DNA from: Alentia gelatinosa
Taxonomy: Eukaryota > Annelida > Polychaeta > Phyllodocida > Polynoidae
Length of the DNA stretch: 64,000 bases
Direction of reading: 5' to 3'
Assembly (NCBI GenBank): GCA_950022655.1
Contig: OX465590.1
Location: 43,793,718-43,857,717, forward strand
How positions within the stretch are numbered: the first letter of the stretch is position 1; every line of letters begins with the position of its first letter. The notes under the pieces are model-generated. The model did no database searches. It saw only the letters and a list, made by a program, of their open reading frames with translations, and was not told the origin of the DNA. The position numbers and the translations under genes are program-made. Positions 62,001 to 64,000 of this stretch are shown one piece after another.

Positions 62001-64000
62001 TGGGGTGCAAAGTTGTTTAACCCTTCGTGCGTACGAGAGTACACTGCACCGCTTTCGGGAAAATAAACTGCAGAGCGAGAAAATCGAGCAACGCAGTGTA
62101 TCTTTGTGACGTCGGCACCGCTCCCGAGAATTGTATTGGTTTCTTTGCACAGAGATTAGTCATCTAAATTGTCGGTATTTATTAGTACCTAAATGACTGC
62201 ACTGTTGGTAAAAAACATTTTTACTGCTTGTCTTGACATGCTCCTCTTTCCTGGTGGGGTGTGGGAGTGTTGAGACGTTTGCGGTAAAAAATTACTGCAC
62301 TATGACAGTTGTCATTTGTAGCGGCTCCTCCCTGTCTTGATGTTGACCGTACGCCAGCCATGTAGTGAATGACATGTTTACCCTCATTATCACTTGCTCT
62401 AGTTCCCAGTCTGCCCACATGGGGGCAGGGTGCCCTGACATGACACCTGAGTCGTTAGTGACACAAGCGGCCCTCCTGGCATGTGTGACAGATCGGAACA
62501 AGTCAATCCTCATTGGCTATTAACTCGGTAAAGCTTGGAAAAATTACTGCCCGCAGCTACGCCTTGGGCAGTAATATTCCCAAGCCTTACCTCGTAACTT
62601 TGACTTATTCCCACCGGAACATAGTTTCCCTCTAGTACTTCTGTATTTGGGTTCTTACTCCTTTACTCTTAAGGTCTACACCTAGTTAGTCTAGGCCTCT
62701 AGGCTAAGGCCACTCAAAAAAAAACTTGTTTCTCATCACCAAGCCATGAAAAATATGACGAGGACGCCTTTTTTTTTTGCTTTTTTTTTTCTATATTAAA
62801 GATGGCTTTTGAAGTGAAATAAAATGGGCTTCAGACATACAGTAAAACCCCACAAAAGCGGACACCCTCCGATCCGGGCAAAAGTGGCTGCTTACGCGGG
62901 GTGTCTGCTTACAAAGGGTTTCAAGATTTTTATTGGCTATACATTTAATGCATCCTTGACATCAGGAGCTTTAATTTGATACTAAATACACATACCTTTC
63001 ATAATTTCTATCAAGGTTCACCTATTTAGAAAAAACAAAAAAAAACTTCTAAATTTTTTTTTCTTATGCGCGCGGTGATGGGAAACAAGGTTTTTTTTTT
63101 GAGTGGCCTTAACAAGATGTTCCTATGTATGTATGTTCTACCCATGTCATATTTCTGGAAGTACAACACATATGAAATATGTGGTGTAGAGGGTATGTAT
63201 GTGGCCGATGGGTATGTACAATGGTGAAACACAATAAGATTGTCCAAAAGCAAAGGTTAAAAATTGGATTTTTGTCAGGTATATAATAATACGGAAACAA
63301 GTATACTGAGTCGGTTTGTGATATGGGAAGGTGGTAGACCCCTGATGTAATTTGGTAGTTGACTCATTAAAACGAGTTTTAAAAGTGCAGCCACAGTAAC
63401 CCTGTTTCTGTACATTATTCTTACATTATCCCCACATGAACTTCAGTGATTGATAATAATGTATTGTATTCCAGCTCTAAGTTGAATGCATATTGTCCCA
63501 GTAATACGTCATATATGGTATTTCCTGAAGGAAAAGGTAAATGTTTTCATAGCTGAAAGTAGTACACCAGCTAAGAGGACCCACCCAACAACCCCTCTCA
63601 TAAGATCTCACACTCTCTAAGCTGTATTCTGTACAAGGTTCTCACTGCGCTCCATGGGAGAAGAATTCTTAACAAACTAGGCTTAGAGCCTTGAGAATCC
63701 ACTGGCACACAGTATTCCCGCTAGGTGGCATCAGTGATATTATAGGAATCTTTGGGTTGCATTGATGTACGTCTTTAGCACCGGAGGCAGGCCAGTGGAT
63801 TCTCAAGGCTCTAAGCCTAGTTTGTTAAGAACTCTTCTCCTTTAGAGCGTAGTGAGAGTGCAGAATACCACTTGGAGAGTGTGAGATCTTATGAGAGGGG
63901 TGCCCAAAAAACCCGGCATTACGACGAAGCACTCACCTGCCAGTCAATGCCTTCTGGGAATGATGGCCGAGCACATTTCCGGTGGCCAGGTCGTCAATGG
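38082..64000 (-). CDS. P4HA: prolyl 4-hydroxylase subunit alpha, C-terminal 386 residues in 12 exons (5' end outside window)
   Basis: Minus-strand exons: 64000-63937, 61421-61277, 58369-58318, 56082-55934, 54470-54306, 50406-50342, 44814-44694, 43028-42975, 42156-42082, 41210-41142, 40214-40118, 38188-38082 (stop TGA). All junctions are AG/GT and the phases join without a break. The enzyme hydroxylates proline in collagen-type X-Pro-Gly peptides in the ER lumen, using Fe(II), 2-oxoglutarate and ascorbate, normally in a complex with protein disulfide isomerase. The TPR-like peptide-binding part is DFYDIG..TTAVQWLEKALAH. Then come YEALCRK, WIVMYYDVISDWE, VVNYGMGGQYEPHVDVYE (Fe ligands His and Asp of HxD), KEGGATVFP, the distal Fe-binding His in QHAGCPVLVGEKW with the 2-oxoglutarate-binding Lys, and WVREGGQIFLRPC. 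Conserved cysteines are present. Alpha subunits are about 530 residues, so roughly 150 N-terminal residues lie beyond 64000. Introns are full of repeats. It appears functional. An alpha subunit is much more likely than a plant- or HIF-type P4H because the peptide-binding domain is present. Confidence 0.93.
38418..38755 (-). mobile_element. tRNA-derived SINE, nearly full length (intron 11)
   Basis: On the minus strand it has a tRNA-like head (box A TAGCTCAGTGGTTAG, anticodon-loop region CTTGTAA), a body with the CCATGTCTATGTGG and CACCTCGGTAAATGTGTAGGGG-type blocks, and a tail ending ACTGGACGTTAAAT. The head resembles tRNA-Thr(UGU), an inference from the loop CT-TGT-AA. Confidence 0.78.
38876..39449. 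mobile_element. MITE with GGGCCCGGTTCACAAGC TIRs
   Basis: GGGCCCGGTTCACAAGC at the left is matched by GCTTGTGAACCGGGCCC at the right, and AAGTCTA/TAGACTT follow inward. The interior is full of AAGTCAATTAGACTTG-like sequence. It is 574 bases long and non-coding. Confidence 0.72.
39661..39970 (+). mobile_element. tRNA-derived SINE, full length (plus strand, intron 11)
   Basis: The head GGGGAGCTAGCTCAGTCG, a TCTTGTAACC loop and a B box GGGTTTGAGTCCC are present. The body blocks follow, and the copy ends in an A-run at 39960-39969. This is the best full-length copy in the window and defines the element as about 310 bases. Confidence 0.8.
40164..41010. repeat. 119-bp tandem repeat made of hydroxylase exon 11 5' part plus acceptor and flanking intron
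   Basis: The block beginning CAGGTCCAGG occurs at 40164 (true exon), 40283, 40402, 40521 and 40640, exactly 119 apart. Each unit holds 51 bases of exon 11 (17 codons, NAAAFWYN..DLDL), its acceptor TTTCAG and about 68 bases of upstream intron. The fifth unit is split by a second SINE at about 40687-40960. Confidence 0.9.
40687..40960 (-). mobile_element. second SINE family, tRNA head and A-rich tail
   Basis: On the minus strand the head reads GGTGGCCAAGTGGTAGGGG, then a B box GTGGGTTCAAATCCC. It ends in an A-rich tail, seen as a T-rich run at 40688-40722. It interrupts the fifth exon-11-derived repeat unit, which resumes at about 40960. Confidence 0.7.
42650..42790. repeat. hairpin element with core CTCTCGGCTTCGCCTCGCGC
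   Basis: The arms AACCAAACTTGAGTTAGTCG and CGACTAACTCTCGTTTGGTT are inverted, and the core is at 42711-42730. The inner arms also pair (GCAATTTCGCG, CACTGC/GCAGT). Confidence 0.68.
42800..42926 (-). mobile_element. SINE fragment (central module)
   Basis: This is one and a half copies of the module ACACCACACCACATAGACAT..GGTGGCTGT, directly after the hairpin at 42650-42790. Confidence 0.6.
43236..43562 (-). mobile_element. tRNA-derived SINE, full length (intron 7)
   Basis: The plus-strand left end is GGTTGGTTTGATTTAACGTC (the complement of the SINE tail) and the right end is the complement of the tRNA-like head (GAACTCGAACCCACAAAGTC ... CTCCCCACCCC). Confidence 0.78.
44780..45770. repeat. compound minisatellite containing hydroxylase exon 7 acceptor and 5' end
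   Basis: Two modules alternate. One is the start of exon 7 with its acceptor (plus strand GGTCGGGTCTCCCAACTGG .. GGCCCTGCAACCAC); extra copies are near 44912, 45005, 45168, 45326 and 45629. The other is CATTACACCACGTAGACAGG .. CATCTACCATTAAACGATGA, present about ten times. The array starts in exon 7 itself, at about 44780. Confidence 0.88.
45967..47100. repeat. 33-bp hairpin-rich minisatellite, about 34 copies
   Basis: The unit is TGCCTCAAGGCATTATCCAG TCTACACTGGGGAA with variants (GTCTC, TATCTC). Each unit contains two inverted repeats, CCAGTcta(c)ACTGG and (T)GCCTcaAGGC(A). Because 33 is divisible by three, long open frames appear in all three plus frames; these are not genes. Confidence 0.92.
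47440..47790 (-). mobile_element. SINE with central module duplicated
   Basis: The tail-side end is GGTTTGATTTAACGTTCAGT. The module with ACATGGTATGAGAAGGATTGGCC occurs twice (about 47620 and 47710). The tRNA head is missing. Confidence 0.7.
47895..48165. repeat. dispersed repeat with hairpin core (family with 22803 and 35566)
   Basis: It shares CAGTCCGTTCTCCATGGTC and GAGATAAATACAGAAAGCAA. The hairpin at 48039-48144 has its core CACCCGGCTGTCGCCTTG at 48083-48100, flanked on both sides by TTCA. Confidence 0.66.
48299..48413. repeat. hairpin element with core CGAGGTGATAGCCGAGTG
   Basis: The 31-base arms beginning GGTCTGTGTCCTCGTTCGCC and ending GGCGAATGGGGACACAGACC pair nearly perfectly. The core is at 48349-48366. 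Confidence 0.72.
48628..48905 (-). mobile_element. tRNA-derived SINE with head, slightly 3'-truncated
   Basis: The plus strand starts ATCCAGTCAACCATTACAGG and ends with the complement of the tRNA head, CTCCCCACCCCC. Confidence 0.75.
49112..50342. repeat. 37-bp tandem array abutting the donor site of hydroxylase exon 6
   Basis: The unit is GTTTACAGGAATATAAAGTA GATGATATAAATATGGT, about 33 copies. On the minus strand every unit shows GTAAACACC or GTAAGCACC, and the last unit supplies the real donor GTAAGC (50336-50341) of exon 6. The array is therefore confined to the intron and begins exactly at its 5' splice site. Confidence 0.88.
50874..51000. repeat. hairpin element, relative of 6363-6498
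   Basis: GACTGGTTTTAATTACAAGTG is matched in inverted form by CACTCGTAATCAAAACCACTC. The inner part (GTAGTTGAC, GTAATAT) matches the element at 6363-6498. The core is degenerate. Confidence 0.6.
51404..51572 (-). mobile_element. 5'-truncated SINE with 11-bp target duplication
   Basis: TTTAAGGGTGG flanks it at 51393-51403 and 51573-51583. The SINE tail GTTTGGTTTGATTTTACG begins directly after the left duplication. Confidence 0.8.
51713..52132 (-). mobile_element. SINE with central module amplified about fourfold
   Basis: CATAGACATGGTAT recurs at about 51841, 51929, 52022 and 52115, i.e. 88-93 bases apart. Each module ends GAAGGAGAAAGGTGGCTGTA. Head and tail are missing. Confidence 0.72.
52667..53697 (-). 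mobile_element. SINE split by a LINE insertion
   Basis: SINE sequence runs to GGCCTTTGATAT at about 52708, breaks, and resumes at about 53570 with ATAGCAGTAAGTCTACCACT, ending in the complement of the tRNA head near 53690. The break is filled by a LINE 3' end. Confidence 0.75.
52709..53570 (-). mobile_element. 5'-truncated LINE inserted in a SINE
   Basis: The plus strand begins with a T/A-rich tail (52709-52735). A minus-strand frame (53593-53129) reads as the C-terminal part of a LINE reverse transcriptase (FTYLGIHFDDALSWEHTV, NKLQRLQNRDLR). The flanks TTTGATAT and TTTGAATAT suggest a target duplication. Confidence 0.72.
54047..54126. mobile_element. 80-bp pogo/Tigger-like MITE
   Basis: TACAGTAGAACCC at the left and GGGGTTCTACTGTA at the right, with TA at both ends; the inside has GGTGTCCGCTTACGC. 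Confidence 0.6.
55210..55316 (-). mobile_element. SINE fragment with tRNA-like head
   Basis: AAGGAGAAAAGTGGATGCAG is followed by the complement of the tRNA head, to CTAACTCCCCACGA. The body and tail are missing. Confidence 0.65.
55521..55907. mobile_element. piggyBac-like MITE with TTAA ends next to exon 4
   Basis: TTAA flanks both ends (55521-55524, 55904-55907). The ends are CCCTTTAACAGCAGCA and the inverted CCCTTTCCCTGCAGCA. Three ATGCCTnnAGGCAT-type palindromes follow the left end. It lies 27 bases beyond the donor side of hydroxylase exon 4. Confidence 0.72.
56181..56382 (-). mobile_element. SINE fragment (subfamily with CCAATTTGTTCAATTAGACT)
   Basis: It has the same left-end variant as the copies at 19328, 35421 and 53945, and runs to GCAGTAAATCTACCACTGCT without a tRNA head. 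Confidence 0.65.
56648..57652 (-). mobile_element. SINE module split by a LINE insertion
   Basis: TACACCACACCACATAGACA stops at about 56675, and GATGGTATGAAAAGGACTGG resumes at about 57573. The LINE between them starts with a T-run at 56676-56688. Confidence 0.68.
56676..57430 (-). mobile_element. 5'-truncated LINE 3' end
   Basis: The minus strand ends in AAATAAAATGATCT plus an A-run. The frame 57421-57098 ends SQSWNNLPVAYRQIQTYPLF, a typical LINE RT C-terminus. The DNA from 57430 to 57570 is unassigned and may belong to the same insertion. Confidence 0.68.
58526..59238 (-). mobile_element. full-length SINE with tripled module, split by a LINE tail
   Basis: The SINE tail side (GGTTTGATTTAACGTCCAGT) breaks at about 58577 and resumes at about 58780 with CTTACCAGACTTTCTCAAGG. 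Three central modules follow, then the tRNA-like head complement to 59238. The roughly 200-base insert starts with a T-run and is, on the minus strand, a LINE-like 3' end with a short A tail. Confidence 0.72.
59388..59696. mobile_element. PIF/Harbinger-like MITE, first of a tandem pair
   Basis: The ends are TGCCCCAGTCACACTGGCGT and CAGTGTGACTGGGGCA. TTA flanks at 59385-59387 and 59697-59699 fit the TWA target of the superfamily. Confidence 0.78.
59700..60014. mobile_element. PIF/Harbinger-like MITE, second of a tandem pair
   Basis: It has the same ends and the same internal TACGTATTTG / GCGTTTCTTCTACG blocks as its neighbour. The two share a single TTA at the joint; the right flank is TAA (60015-60017). 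Confidence 0.78.
60015..61276. other. intron sequence with dispersed repeats
   Basis: This holds an inverted copy of the LTR-like repeat (about 60450-60630) and an inverted copy (61020-61210) of the repeat at 20300-20500. No gene other than the hydroxylase is seen. Confidence 0.5.
62515..62640. repeat. hairpin repeat with CTGCCC..GGGCAG centre
   Basis: GGTAAAGCTTGG..AAATTACTGCCC pairs with GGGCAGTAATATTCCCAAGC across CGCAGCTACGCCTT. It is shared with 20130-20225. Confidence 0.6.
62696..63111. repeat. foldback element, about 416 bp
   Basis: TAAGGCCACTCAAAAAAAAA..TTGTTTCTCATCACC at the left is matched in inverted form by GGTGATGGGAAACAAGG..TTTGAGTGGCCTTA at the right. Confidence 0.68.
63590..63901. 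repeat. foldback element with about 110-135-bp arms
   Basis: ACCCCTCTCATAAGATCTCA ... GAATCCACTGG is matched in inverted form by CCAGTGGATTCTCAAGG ... TGAGATCTTATGAGAGGGGT. The loop is about 90 bases. It lies just upstream of the donor side of exon 1 of the visible hydroxylase. Confidence 0.78.

Overview
This is a window of an animal nuclear genome. Genes are split by many short-exon GT-AG introns, non-coding DNA dominates, and tRNA-derived SINEs, LINEs, a DIRS-type retrotransposon and many small terminal-inverted-repeat (TIR) elements fill the rest. The gene content (gustatory-receptor-like genes beside a collagen prolyl 4-hydroxylase alpha subunit, in a SINE-rich, intron-rich setting) fits a non-vertebrate metazoan, most likely a marine invertebrate such as a mollusc or an invertebrate deuterostome. 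The sequence alone does not settle the species.

Layout. 1-3115: a decayed DIRS-like element (gag knuckle, RT, RNase H, tyrosine recombinase). 3200-8260: no gene; a 1-kb inverted repeat and a hairpin element. 8264-10974 (minus): an intact four-exon gustatory-receptor-like gene, Grl-A. 12310-14728 (minus): a 5'-truncated, internally deleted LINE. 16337-26390 (minus): a second gustatory-receptor-like gene, Grl-B, whose first intron has been swollen to 6.3 kb by insertions and whose last coding exon exists twice. 26400-38080: no gene; several DNA-transposon-like elements and an 82-bp satellite. 38082-64000 (minus): the last twelve coding exons of a prolyl 4-hydroxylase alpha subunit, still open at the right edge, with all catalytic residues present.

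The two receptor genes are tandem paralogues in the same orientation. They share exon sizes, all-phase-0 introns and the family signature TYxxxxxQF at the C-terminus, and even their upstream flanks can still be aligned. The hydroxylase is unrelated: it would act in the ER lumen on collagen-like peptides.

The most unusual signal is inside the hydroxylase gene. Tandem arrays there are built from the gene's own exon borders. One carries the 5' part and acceptor of exon 11, one carries those of exon 7, one starts at the donor of exon 6, and one runs into the stop codon. A second unusual signal is a set of hairpin elements at many places whose arms are mostly unrelated but whose centres share a short core resembling CGAGGCGNNAGCCGAG. 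Two copies of one repeat have this core and one lacks it at the exact symmetry point.
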